Source: Mesocentrotus franciscanus
Taxonomy: Eukaryota > Echinodermata > Echinoidea > Camarodonta > Strongylocentrotidae
NCBI GenBank assembly: GCA_037976565.1
Contig: CP137673.1
Coordinates: 1,724,851 to 1,788,850 of the forward strand
Reading direction: 5' to 3'
Length of the DNA: 64,000 bases
Both the position numbers and the translations under genes were made by a program. This document shows, piece after piece, positions 1-54,262 of the stretch; position 1 is the first letter of the stretch, and the number at the start of each line of letters is the position of its first letter. The notes under the pieces are model-generated. The model was not told where the DNA came from, searched no databases, and worked only from the letters and a program-made list of their open reading frames with translations.

Positions 1-399
1 ATACAAAAGATGTAACTATGATTCTCTGATCAACAAGCAACTTTAGCGATTTTTTTTCTTTCTACTCCTTTATACCTTTTTAATGTCTCTCTGAAAAAAA
101 TACACAGGTAGGAGGAACTCGGTTCAAAAATTGAAAAAAAGAAATGCCAATTTTTATTTAAAAAAACAAACATTCATTTTAAACCACTAAATAATTTTAA
201 AACTGATTTTCCTTTTTAAAATTCTTAGCATCAAACGCAATATGGTCATGCAAAAAATAATGCAGCCTGTGCAGAAATTTGTCGCCCTCTCTACTGATAC
301 ATCTGTTATATCTTTTAGGGCTCTGAATCGAAAGATATTGAACCAAACCACAAAATGTGGAGGGATTTTCACGAAAAGGGTAACAGTATGGTATCTTAC
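1..399 (-). other. Intron at the window edge
   Basis: AT-rich sequence downstream of the EGF46 donor. No EGF, CUB or avidin-like exon is visible in it. Confidence 0.6.
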
Positions 400-42963
<42,564 letters not shown>

Positions 42964-43480
42964 GTTCTCCTTCAAAATATTGGAATTCACCGAGGACAAG
43001 TCTGAGATCGGAAAACAATCCGAATGTTATTATGGCTGAGAAGCCAGATCACAGACACTTCAAATCGAAATAAATTCACTCTAAATCAATCTTTTTCAGT
43101 TCTAAAATAAATGAAATCGTCAGAATTAGATTGATCTGTTTTAGCAATCCATATTCCTACTGCTTAAAAAGCACATTTTGTATTGCAATAATCCACCAGG
43201 TAGCTGTTCTCGTAACATCCACTAGCTTGAGTAATTAGTCCCCGATGCCCGGCAGAGAGCTTCATATAGTATAGTATACAACCTGTAGCGATGATCTGCA
43301 GCATGCACGTAATAAGATTCAAAAGCTCTTTCACTAGGGACGCTATAACGGCCATGCATTAGCAACGGGACTCATAGGTTCATGTATGCATTGCATTGAA
43401 GCGTGCAGCACAGTAGGGGGCTATTGAGGCGCCATCAAGCATGGCGCCCAAGCAACCAATAGAATCAACCAATAGAATCA
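42964..43480 (-). promoter_or_regulatory. Presumed 5' UTR and promoter region of the fibropellin-like gene
   Basis: Upstream of the ATG there is a TATACTATACTATA stretch on the minus strand near 43,268-43,281. Two CCAAT boxes on the + strand lie at 43,456-43,460 and 43,469-43,473, in a tandem AACCAATAGAATC repeat. An 8-bp palindrome (GGCGCCAT...ATGGCGCC, 43,428-43,448) is adjacent. The start of transcription cannot be fixed. Confidence 0.35.
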
Positions 43481-44380
43481 ACTTCATCGATTCTAATGGG
43501 CGATGTAAATAAAACTCAGCTGAGGGGAGACGATTCTTATGGTAATATCAGCCATTGTTGTCATTGAGGCAAGAGACAAACTCATAGGGCAGGAATGCTC
43601 GTATGGATTTGTTTGGAGAGAGTTTTCGACCACGTTATGTAGAAATAACCTTCACGAGATCAATATCTAGTTACCATGAAATAATTCTCGGTACATTGAT
43701 AGATGAACATTTATCATAATTCGCCTGGCTTAGAAAATGTACTAACGATCTATAATGAGCTGGTATACATAATTGCGAATGGATGGGTGGGTGTGTTGTG
43801 GTGCATTCATCGCTAGGTGTGTACGAACGGGCATCCAATGAAGCAAATTAACTTGAACACGCCCTTAATTGTGATTAGTCATATTGCTTATTGTAATAAA
43901 GCAAGTCTGTAGTGGTTCATAAATCGATCCCCCCCCTTATAATCTAATCTTATCTAATTCGTTTCGTCACACTTTCATAATTTCTCTGGATTTCTACAGT
44001 TTACTTTCCTGGAATTCATAAAATATATTGAGGATATCTAGAGTTATACAGTGGAATCCATACTATATTCCAAACCAAATCAAAACGGCATTAATATTAT
44101 GATATTGACTCAATCAAATTCATATTCTCGGACATACATAAACATATGGGGAATTTACATTTTCATGGGAAAAGAAGTCAATTTTATCACATATATGGTG
44201 CGCTGATGAATAGCACTGATAGTAACAGAACACAACAAAAATTCAAATTCAATCATATAAACAAGATGAGCAGATTAAATTGTTACAGCGGATTTATTAA
44301 TGCAATGAATTTCTGGGATTCTGATTACTCTTTTAATAGTTTCACGGAGAAGGGAAGGAAAAACGGAGATAAAAGGTGGG

Positions 44381-44460
44381 CAGAGGGGGAAAGTAGAGAA
44401 AGAAAGAGAGGGAGAAGAGAAAGAAAGAGAGGGAGAAGAGAAAGAGAGGGAGAGAGAGAT
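44381..44460. repeat. GA/GGA microsatellite
   Basis: Degenerate AGAGAAAGAAAGAGAGG units. Confidence 0.9.
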
Positions 44461-46382
44461 TTAAAAAGTGTACTCATGATAGGGATCCAAGCTAGATATT
44501 TGAATGTATTGATGTAAGAGCATCATTAACGGCATTTGAGATGGTTTTCACAATCGAATTTCAACAACTCAGATGTAACGATCCAGTCATTTAAATATCC
44601 CATGTCTACAACGAAGACAACACCTTCATAAAACACACCCAACCGTCCTAAATGCACATTAGTCTAGTAATAAGAGGTAATTTGAGCTATTTCTTATTCT
44701 ACGGATAAAGCTGCAGTCTCCACTTCAATGATCAAGTATAAACAAACATGTAGACAGATCAGATGTACTGCTTATTTCACAACAGTTTAAGATGTAAATA
44801 AATGTAGGTCTACTAAAAGTGGATCATATGATTATTGATCTACTTTTTACACCCGGTTTTATGATCATACGAGTCGAGTGAACAGGAAAACCAGATCCGT
44901 TTGATAGATCCATGCTCCTATTTTCTCATCCAAGGGACATTGATTATTGTTTTTTTTTAGGTTGTTTTTTGGGACATTGAATACATTTTTTTTTAGGTTG
45001 GTTTTTGTTGTTGCTATTTGTAGGGATGATGACAAGCCCCTTGGCTTGGGGCATACTTCAGTTAAAATATATGTATAAGATGGAATTGAACGAAACTCAA
45101 AGATAAAAATATGGAAGTCTTCAGCAATTCAAAATGGCGTATTTTATGACTTGAGTTTGAAGAGTTGCCTTAAATCGCCATCTTTTATGAAACATAGCCC
45201 TGTTCATCTGAAGGGCGGGTGGGGGGGGGGGCCTTTGTCACATCGAACCATGGTAACCGTTTAGGTCTAATTAAACAATGATAGCTCTATCAACGTCACA
45301 TCCATAACCAAAAGGCTCATAATATGTCAGTCTATTGTTCCAAGCTACAGTACTTGTTTTTGTTTTCTTTTAATCAAGTTAGACTGCAAATAAAAACAAA
45401 CAATACGGAAGTATGAACTTTATCGTTTATGCAAAATATGCAATTTGTATCTTTGAAAACAGCGTTATTCAGGAAAAATGTTATTTCTTTTCCATGGACT
45501 CTGCTATGTAAAAAAGAACAACAGTTAGACTGCAAAGAAATAAAGTGAATTACAAGAGGATAAAAGCGGTGCAAAAGTATGAAATGCAAATCAGTCATTA
45601 TATTACTAATCAATAATCTTGGACATGAATAGCAATATTCACGATATAATTTGACCAAATAAAAATCTCAAACGTAATATATGGCTAAATAACGAGTTTC
45701 CATAAAAAAGGGGAGGGCTTTAAGATCAACACAATTCATTTTCCCATCACAAATTAATAATTGAATCACCTAGATATTGTTGCCGAGAGCCAGAGAAGGG
45801 GGGGGGGGGCTTATTCTATATTAAATAATATGAATAAACGTGATAGGCATCGCCAAAGAAATGTGTTAATTTCTTTGGCACCAAATGGGCAAACTTTAAA
45901 CTTCTGACGACCAGTTCTACCCTTGTCTGAAAACTGGAAACTCTAAAGACCTCGCCCCTTATATAGGCCTTTATAATTATATACATGTATATATATCTAT
46001 TATTTTTCTCATTGTAAATCTTCGGCAAAGTTCACGTCGGCAAATTTGGTCTGACCCCTTACTCCTTATCTCTATTAGAAAATAGTCGGGCGACGCCCTT
46101 CCTGCGTTTATCACCTAAGTTAACTGCAAGTCTCTCATCTTGCACATTGCATGAAAACACGGGGAATGCGTCTATAGTAAATAACTTTTACGGCTAGAAT
46201 TTGTATTTAATCATTTTGCTGTACATGACTAGCTGTGTGCTAGCTGTGTGCAACTACATTGTATAACCTTATACAAGCGACAACTCTCCGACTGACGTAA
46301 TAATAACTCCTCTGTAGAAAATATTTTCCTATACTGAAGATAGAGGGAGCTTCGAAAACAGAATTAAGTCATACGCATGTAA

Positions 46383-46443
46383 GATATTTGTAGAAGTAGG
46401 CGAAAACATAATTATTATGTTTTCGCCTACTTCTACAAATATC
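46383..46443. repeat. 61-bp near-perfect palindrome
   Basis: Two 30-nt arms separated by a single base. The left arm starts GATATTTGTAGAAGTAGGCG and the right arm ends with its exact complement. It would extrude as a cruciform or fold as a hairpin if transcribed. No flanking target duplication is obvious. Confidence 0.9.
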
Positions 46444-46860
46444 ATGAACCCATGTTGTAACGTTTCAAAAAAGTCTTCTGACACAAGAAATTTTCTTTCC
46501 AAGTACGAATTATGAATGTAAATTTATATGCGTAAGCCCTACTGATGTAATAAACTTGAACATCTCTAATTTCAAAACGATGAAATGGCTAAACCATAAA
46601 TGATTATGACCAGAACCGAGTCAATTGATGCATGACGTAAATACATAGCAAATTGTAGGCCATTGATATATGTACTTGAAAAATGTTGCTCATAGACACT
46701 TCAAAGTGATTTTGTAAAATATAGCAGCCAATTCAGAATGTTCTATTACTTCACACCTCTTGTATTTTAAGAGAACGAGCAGCCACCCTAAAAATGGAAT
46801 TTCAAAAATGGTTACTGGCAGATACACGTACTGGACACACAATAAGTGGGGAGGTGAGGG

Positions 46861-46985
46861 AATAAGAAAGAGAGTGAGAGATAGAAGATAAATATATATT
46901 GATAGACAAGTAGATGGATAGATAGATAGATAAACTGATAGACAGAGAGAGGGAGAGACAGAGAGACAGACAGATAGACAGACAA
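46861..46985. repeat. GATA/GACA simple repeat
   Basis: Includes a run of GATA at about 46,915-46,932 followed by GACAGAGAGAGG and GACAGACAGATA units. Confidence 0.85.
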
Positions 46986-48179
46986 GTAGTGCAACAGAAT
47001 GAGAGGAGCATATTGCAAAGTTCATTTCTCTATAACATGAATGAACAACATAATATAATATAACGTTAATGAAGTAGAAAAATATAAATCTATAATAAAG
47101 TAGGCATAAACACATGTTTGCTAGATGTAGGTATGAAAGTTTATAAGACAAATACAACACTTTTTTTCTTCATACAATAGCATAATAGTTTTGTATCAAC
47201 TGGTTTATACATAAACCCAACCCACATTGTATTTGGTTATGCAGCCTAAATGACCAAGATTTTGATTGTCCCGTTCTCCACTATTCAAACACTTAACTTT
47301 TTACAATGAAAGACCATAAAATAGTTGCACTTTTTTTAGATGTAAAACCCATTCATATTTCTTCACATTACATACACTGCTAAGCAGATATTAAAAGAGA
47401 AAACAGCCAATTTCCACACGTACAGTTACTTTTCTAAAGCCCAAAGGCAATTTTCAATTTACATAAGACCTCAGATTTATCCACATGATTTATGTGACAA
47501 TAATATAAGTATAATACATGTACATACAAAATAGTTAACATGAAATAATGTGGATTTTTTCAAGCTGTATAAACACTTTTACATGTGTTTCGTTTTGTGT
47601 ATTTCCCCTCAAAACATAACCAGCAAATGCCTGAATTTCTGCTAGTACTCCCTACAGAACATAATAATTCAGTTTTCCAGTAACCCTGCAAAAACCTTAC
47701 ACTACTGTGCGACAAGTAACTAAAAAACTATTTTTCTTCAAAACATCATCATGTAGTACTGCTGTATTTCAGCTTGTAACTAAAATGGACCAATATAAGT
47801 CTACAACATTTTAATGAAAATATTAGTTCTAAAGCCCAAGCATTCACATGAAAGTATACTTCTTGGGGTAAAAGTAATCAATTAGATTTGTTCACATTTA
47901 ACGAAATTGAACTTCATGTACATTATCAATATCATAATATGAACTTTTTTGAGAATTTACAAGCATGAAATTGCATTATATTTTTGTTGCATTTACCTTA
48001 TGTCCATAAAGAAACACATTATTCGCTTTATAAATTCATCATTATTATCATGACCAATCACCTTAAATTAAAGCAATTCAATAAAACTTAAATTAGATAT
48101 TAAAAAAAAAAATCTGACTACATACAAAAGTTACTACTATTCATTCTTTTAGGAAATCTCTTATGCCATCCACTCCTTT

Positions 48180-51100
48180 TTAAATGAGTTGTTTGAACTT
48201 GATAGTAGACCTATCCCTGGACTCTCCAAGAGGTGGTCTAAAGATAGAAAGCAGGGTCTTTGTCACAAAGCAGATGCAGCTGATTCCAAGCAGTATCGCT
48301 CCCAGGAGGAACTGTGGTGCGTCTGTCTCCTCGCTATTAGCGACCAGGACTGCAGAGAGTGCCCAGATGAAGACAGGGTAGATCGTGAAGACATGACGGG
48401 TGTATGGATCCAAGATGGATACGTCCAAGGCAAAGAAGACAATCAGCTCGGCAGCCAAGACGCTCAGACAGATGTAGACAACAGTATCACTGAAATTCAA
48501 ATAAAACATATAATTGATCATGTTTGAATAGTAATTTTTTTTAGGGAGAGATTTCCATTCATCAAGATTAATCTTTTAATCAATTTCCAGGCTGTGCCCC
48601 CCCCCCTTCCCCTTCTTCCTCAACAAAATGGCAGTCTAGTCCTGGCAAGGCAATGATAAACTAAAATCTTGATAATCTGGGCAGGGGAAGGAGAGTGAGG
48701 GGGGACATTATCCAGTGGTAGTTTTCTAGCTTTAATGACAATAGTGTTGTATGAAAAGGTTATTGCTCTGAGTTATTGCTCTGAGCATACATACTTGTAC
48801 TTTTGAACCATCATTCATAAGTTTATTTCTGAACAATTAAACTTTACTGACGATAAATTTAAAGCTTACCTTGGCAGACCAGCATCATAGAGCAGACTAA
48901 CAGAGACAGCAACCTGAGCAGCAATGGTAGTCCAAGCACAATAGATAGCTACTCCATTACCAACCAGTACTCTACAAGCCCATAGGTCAGCACTGTATAG
49001 CAGAAGAGAATAGAAAGTGCATTTCAATAGAGGAAAAGCTCAGGACTATCAAGACTATTATATATTATTACGCAGGGGCAGATCCAGCTGGCGGCAAGGG
49101 AGGGGGCCAAATAGGGGGCCCAATTTGTGAGAAAATATTTAGCTGCGGATCAGCCAACAAAATTCTTCTGTCTTCTTTTTTTTTTATAAAAAAGGTTAAA
49201 TTTACCCATTTTGGGGGCCAGGGGAGGGGGTCCGCCCCCTAGATCCGCCACTGTTGTTACGAACCTTATATACATGTTTATTATGCACATGAGCAGAATG
49301 AGGAGGAAAAGGGAGATTCATTTAAAAAACACCACAGTCATAGCCACAGATAAAACTTGGTTTATTTGTTTTAATAATGTTGCTGCTTTTCGTGCATTGT
49401 GAGGTGCAGGAGGGTATAATTAAATAATCAACTTTCTGTGATAATATTCAGTTGCACAATGGAGTTGGAAGATGCCAGGCTTGTCAGCAGACACAAGAAA
49501 ACCACCAAAAAGTAACCAGATATGATTTGTAACTTTAGATCTTATTCTGAAAGAAGGATACATCATCACAATTGGATGTCACTAATCCTAGTGAAAAAAG
49601 GAAAGAAAGAATGTCCAGTCCTGCATGTTCCTTGGGTGAGAAAGGCAATTGTTTAGAAGCACTCTGACTCTCAAAATATTGTGCAAGCCCAAAAGATGAT
49701 TAGATTGCTATATAGGAATTATCAGATTGTTCTAAAACTTGGTAAACCAATGAAGCACATCCTGTTCTTTATTATATCAAGGCTTTATCTTATTCTAATT
49801 TAAGTGATATAGTAGATCAACATGAGACCAGTATTATATCAGAAAACCAAAGGTCTACAAACATTTCTTGCATTTTATATTCAAAGCATTTTAGTACACT
49901 CCACATTTATTCTTCTTTTATATGAATTAATTTAACACTGTTGGCTTGTGGACTTTAAGTTATAAATTTGTGATAATCCATCCACTTTTCAAATTGCATT
50001 TTGTGAAGTAATGTATTACTTTCAAGTTTCCAACCATCATATTTGTATGTACTTTCATTTTAACATTGTTCATATATTATATATATATATCAATGTTCAT
50101 TATTTTGTTTTTATGTTGATCCTTTGATAGTAGAAAATTCAAGTTCAAGTTCAAGTTAAACAAAACTACCCAAAATACACTTTTTAAAGCGCATTCAGAT
50201 ATAGGCTGTGGCAGGTTTTTAAAAATCGTGTATAGCATCCAGTATTACCTTGATACCGCTAGGAATTCTTGTACGAAGGTCGAGACTCTCGTCAAGATGA
50301 TCATCAGGGCCACATAGAGGGCCAGAGTACTTGAGACGAGTACAATGGCAGACACAGTCAGCATCTCCCGATCCCATACAAACAACCATAGGATATTAAC
50401 ACAGTTAGACAGGAACACAGACAGGAGGAACGGTAGGGAGGTCACAGGGGGGTTCAGGTAGACCGGTCCTCGAGCGTTGGTACGGAAGAGGGTCGTTATG
50501 ATGTAGAGGATCCAGACTGCCATCCATAGATAGATGAGACTCCAGATGCTGAAGGCATAGCCAGCAGGAGTGATAGGGCTGGGATGCTCATCAGACAGGT
50601 TTCCAATGGTGGAGTTGAACCAGCCTAGAAATCACAAACATCCAATAAGAAATTATGTATTTTTGAGATCTTGGAAGACAATTTACAACATTTAACCAGG
50701 GACCTTGTTTTTTTTAGACCCCCATCAATCCAACCTTTTTATCTGAAACTGTTAAACAGTAATCAGGGGTCAATAAGACAAATAAGGCAGAGAGTAAAGA
50801 TGATAAATGCAGCCATGTTGAGCAGGATAACATATTTTTTTACATTTTCATTCATTCTATAATTATAAATTGCTTGTGTCTTATAATGAAAGCGAGGTGT
50901 TATGGTTACAGAATAGCATTTAGGATGTTATCTTCATAAAAAATAAAAAAATCTTAGGAACCCAGTCAAGAAAGTACTTTAAATCAAAATTATCACTACA
51001 ATTATGATGTTGGGAACGCCTCTGGGTCAAAATAGTCTCGAAGGCATATAACCAATAAAGATTAGATATCTAATTAGTGGCACTGGTAGTTTCTGATCCA

Positions 51101-51214
51101 CTCACCCAATGAGTACTCAGAATCTGGACCAATAGCAGCTTGAAAGTTACAGAAGAGTGTGAACACAAACCCAGCTGCTACTAACGCTGTCCCTAGTATG
51201 ACTGACACATCCAT
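48180..51214 (-). CDS. Gene A: multi-pass membrane protein, TspO/MBR-like, 305 aa
   Basis: Four coding exons: 51,214-51,106 (109 bp), 50,624-50,249 (376), 48,992-48,870 (123) and 48,489-48,180 (310, ending TAA), joined in phases 1, 2 and 2. Exon 1 gives one hydrophobic helix and the GPDSEYS motif; exon 2 holds ITPAGYAFSIWSLIYLW, a charged FRTNARGPVYLNPP loop and three further helices; exons 3 and 4 add more. The P-A-G-Y-x-F-x-I-W-x-x-I-Y block resembles long tryptophan-rich TspO/MBR family proteins, which bind tetrapyrroles or sterols; whether this one does is not known. An acceptor TTGCAG at about 51,289 upstream of the ATG indicates a separate 5'-UTR exon. Head to head with paralogue B. Confidence 0.85.
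49073..49253. mobile_element. 181-bp hAT-like non-autonomous element
   Basis: The left end CAGGGGCAGATCCAG and the right end (complement) CAGTGGCGGATCTAG form an imperfect inverted repeat matching 12 of 15. It is flanked by TTATTACG (49,065-49,072) and TTGTTACG (49,254-49,261), an 8-bp duplication with one mismatch. End sequence and duplication length fit the hAT superfamily. It lies in the intron between exons 2 and 3 of gene A. Confidence 0.75.
50080..50160 (+). mobile_element. Possible LINE 3' end with TTCAAG repeats
   Basis: A 3'-UTR-like AT-rich stretch ends in three TTCAAG units (about 50,139-50,157), as in CR1-like LINE tails. No coding part was recognised. Confidence 0.3.
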
Positions 51215-51546
51215 CGCTGAACACTGAACAGTGTGTGATATTCCAGCTATGTTCAGGCGTAGAACACCTTCCTTGTGTAGCACTGTCTGCAATTATGAGA
51301 TGATGCCTTCATTAGTGGTTACAGTATTATTCATTTATTTATATATAAATATCAAATTCATGAGGTGTAAAAAAAAAAGACAAATCTAAAGCCAAAGGGA
51401 AGAATAATAATAAAAATAATATTAATAATGCTACAAAATACAAACTGATAACTACAAAGAAAATCCAAATAAAATACACTGTAGCAGTACAGGCATGCAG
51501 CAGGCACAAAATCAGAGACATTTCTTCTTCTTCGCTATATTATACT

Positions 51547-51604
51547 TAACTCCGGGGAGCTCCGACAAGGGCGTCGGCGTCGGCGTCGGAGCTCCCCGGA
51601 GTTA
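51547..51604. repeat. GC-rich palindrome with GTCGGC loop
   Basis: Perfect 20-bp arms (TAACTCCGGGGAGCTCCGAC and its complement) around an 18-nt loop made of GGCGTC repeats. It lies in the 5'-UTR intron of gene A. Confidence 0.9.
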
Positions 51605-51777
51605 TATTATACTATAAGTAGGCCTATACAGGCCATCGTCGGGTGTATTCTCGTACAATGATGTAGCTAGGTAGTAGGTGCTGTGCAGGTGTATATATAA
51701 TATAGTGACGTATCAATAAAAGCTAAAAAGACTTCCAAGCAATTGTGGAAAAATTACTAAAAGCTAGTACTAGTATA

Positions 51778-51954
51778 GACCGAAAATGTCCGTCTCTTTC
51801 GTTCGTTAGCCTCTGATTTGGGTAGGGTCGGCTCCTCTCTTTAGAGACAGAAGCTTGCACAGGAGGGCCCATGGTCGGCTTCTGTCTCTAAAGAGAGGAG
51901 CCGACCCTACCCAAATCAGAGGCTAACGAACGAAAGAGACAGAAATTTTCGGTC
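51778..51954. repeat. Long inverted repeat, 77-bp arms
   Basis: Left arm 51,778-51,854 and right arm 51,878-51,954 are complementary except at two positions, with a 23-nt spacer. Outside the arms both sides carry CTAGTACTAG. The arms contain GGCTCCTCTCTTTAGAGACA. The repeat lies in the 5'-UTR intron of gene A, so the pre-mRNA would carry a long hairpin. It may be a foldback or MITE element. Confidence 0.9.
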
Positions 51955-52346
51955 TAGTACTAGTAGTACAGAAATGGACAGAAATAACCGTCTGCAAGGT
52001 ATGGGGAACGGTATATGGGATGACGGGGGGCTAAATGAAATGGTACAGTATATAAACATATTAGTCACAACACTAAAATAATGCCCAATGGTCATCATCG
52101 CAGCATCGTCAAGTAACAGTACAGTGACATGCATGAGTCATGACAGTGCATGATATATACACCACTTTCATTGCAATCGTACACCCGTTCAATTTACCAG
52201 CGCCATTATTATGACTGTTTATTTGACAATTAATATGCCTAAATTACTACGTGTATAATTCACCACCAAGCATGCAACTAACCACCCCTTGGTTGTAGCA
52301 TATCATATCTACAACATGCAATGTTTTTATGAAAGCTATAACTTAC

Positions 52347-52450
52347 CCGCAGCTCAGGTTCACGATATCAGAGCAGCTCAAATTTCAGCAGTGCTATGTT
52401 TAAGGTGAAAGTGGCACTTTACATTGTACGGTGTGTACATGTCGACGCGA
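52347..52450 (-). promoter_or_regulatory. Probable 5'-UTR exon and promoter side of gene A
   Basis: A donor (CTGCGG then GTAAGTTATA on the minus strand) at 52,347 matches the acceptor at about 51,289, implying a non-coding first exon and a 1.06-kb intron. CpG-rich sequence around 52,430-52,530 (GTCGACGCGACGCGACGGGA) fits a promoter. The upstream end is a guess. Confidence 0.45.
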
Positions 52451-52659
52451 CGCGACGGGAGCGGTGGCCGTGCATAGCGTATGGAGCTGATCAATGCAAA
52501 CAATTTAGCTCACGATCGACCTCGTACGAGTCGTACCTGACCCAGTAATTTTATAAAGGAAATATTCATGGCATAAAAGATAATGGTTATACAACTGTTA
52601 TCAATATATCTGGTGTATTTAATCGAATAAAGGGGGAAAATGTTCCAAAGAAGAAGATT

Positions 52660-52870
52660 TAAGAAGAACAACAACAACAACAATACAACTGTTACAACAA
52701 CAAAAAAACAAGAACAAGAACAAGAAGAATTAGAGGAAGAAGAACAAGCAAAAGAAGAAGAAGAAGGAGAATTAACTGGAGAACATGAAGAAGAAGAAGT
52801 TTAAGCTAGCTAGAAGAAGATAAAGAACGATTTAGAACAAGAACAAGAAGAAGATCAAAAGGAGCCAAAG
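52660..52870. repeat. AAC/GAA simple repeat
   Basis: (AAC)n-rich then (GAA)n-rich purine stretch on the + strand. Confidence 0.85.
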
Positions 52871-53644
52871 TTAAAGACCAGTTATGCATGGTCACATGCG
52901 ATTAATTGCAATGCATGTGAAAGAAACGTGAAATCGATCAGAAAAGGTTGATCATCTAGCATATAGTATTGGTGTGTACTGCAAGGTTCTGGAATCATCA
53001 AAATGATAAGAAATTTGGCCCAGTCTTGGTAAAGTTAATTACAAGCACTGCAAAGTAGGCCTATACACAGAAAGATGTATATAATGGACTACGCGACCAC
53101 CGTGATGCGCGATATCTATTTGGTCCCAATAAATATTTTACAAAATATATCAATTAGTATAGGCGGTTTCCCGGCAAAATTTGTATCATAACGTATTAGT
53201 CAAAACATGTTCTTTCACAAGATTGGTAATGAGAGCTTCCATTTCATTTTTTGAGAGAGGGGCGTTTCCAAAACTGGTCTTAACCTTAATTTAAGAATTA
53301 GAACTTGAGGAAGAAAAACATTAATGGGACAATTCATTACAACCTTAATCCTCCCATTGTAGATCGAATTCATTATCTTATCTGTTACTTAGATAAATGG
53401 CTAATTCATAAAACAAACTTCAAAGGCAAAATACGAGCTGGTACGGCAGGGTCATTATATAATTATGTACAGAATTACCAGTCTTCATTTTTATAATCTA
53501 ACGAGGTGCTTCTGGCTGTGAATGTTAGTAAGCGCTTCATCAAGGATTTTGACGTGTACTGCATGATATTTCAGTTGTAAGTATGATATCTCAAAATGAC
53601 TTTGTCTCCCAACATTGGCATCCTTCATCCACTTAGAAATATGC

Positions 53645-53975
53645 CAATCTTCTTCCACCTCCTCCATCTCGTCATCCTCCTCCTCTTTCTGCTCCTCCTC
53701 CTCGTCATCCTCCTCCCTCTCCCCCTCCTCCTCCCGTCTTCTCTTCTTCCTCCTTCTCGTCATCCTCCTCTTATCTTCCTCATTCTCCTCCTCCTTCTTC
53801 TCCTGCTCGTCATCATCGTCTTCCTCTTATCTTCCTCCTCATTCTCCTCCTCCTCCCCTCCTGTTCTTCCTCCTCCTCCACCTCCCCTCCTCTTCTTCCT
53901 CCTCCTCCACCTCCCCTCCTCTTCCTCCTCCTCCTCCCTCTCCCCCTCCTTCTCATCTTTCTCCTCCTTCTCCTG
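53645..53975. repeat. CTC/TCC polypyrimidine tract
   Basis: Almost pure pyrimidine on the + strand. Open frames of more than 120 codons in several frames (poly-Ser/Leu/Pro or poly-Glu/Arg) are artefacts of this composition. Confidence 0.9.
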
Positions 53976-54262
53976 ACTGAGTTTGTACAATGCCTATTCC
54001 ATTTCATCCTGGACGATCATTCTCATCAAGAGCCCATTTGAGTAGTTGAATTATATAGTGTTTTCTTTCAGTGCAATAATATAATTTTACTTAATAATAT
54101 TAAAGTGTCGTGCAAAAAAAACAAAACTTTTATGCACTTAAAGACATTATTTAAAAACAGTGTCTTTGGGGTTTTGCATAAATAGGTTTTTATCCATACC
54201 GATTTGCTGTGTTAATACTAATATTTCTCTCCTCCAGTGATTAAGCAATACAGTGTACCAAG

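Larger units (their letters stand above)
43481..48179. other. Intergenic region between the fibropellin-like gene and gene A
   Basis: About 4.7 kb without a recognisable gene. It contains a GA tract (44,381-44,460), poly-G runs near 45,215 and 45,800, a 61-bp palindrome (46,383-46,443) and a GATA/GACA-rich stretch (46,861-46,985). The open frames here look random or low-complexity. Confidence 0.7.
52451..54262. other. Divergent intergenic region between genes A and B
   Basis: About 1.8 kb separates the two head-to-head paralogues. It holds an AAC/GAA purine-rich repeat (52,660-52,870) and a 330-bp CTC pyrimidine tract (53,645-53,975). No coding frame other than low-complexity ones is present. 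Confidence 0.65.

Noticed and set aside
42964..42999. In-frame 12-codon extension before the signal peptide
   Set aside because: It would start at TTG; the ATG at 42,963 has good context and gives a normal signal peptide.
44146..44517. 123-codon frame ending in Arg/Glu/Lys repeats
   Set aside because: Its C-terminal third is a GA microsatellite and the rest shows no recognisable domain or splice context.
46690..47160. 156-codon minus-strand frame rich in Leu/Ser/Tyr/Ile
   Set aside because: Much of it is read through a GATA/GACA simple repeat (SVCLSVCLSV-like); no support as a gene.
51215..51292. In-frame extension of gene A upstream of its ATG
   Set aside because: It also starts at TTG and is crossed by a splice acceptor at about 51,289, so it is 5' UTR.
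53596..53990. Overlapping open frames of up to 126 codons on both strands
   Set aside because: They all come from one CTC/TCC pyrimidine tract and encode poly-Ser/Leu/Pro or poly-Glu/Arg.
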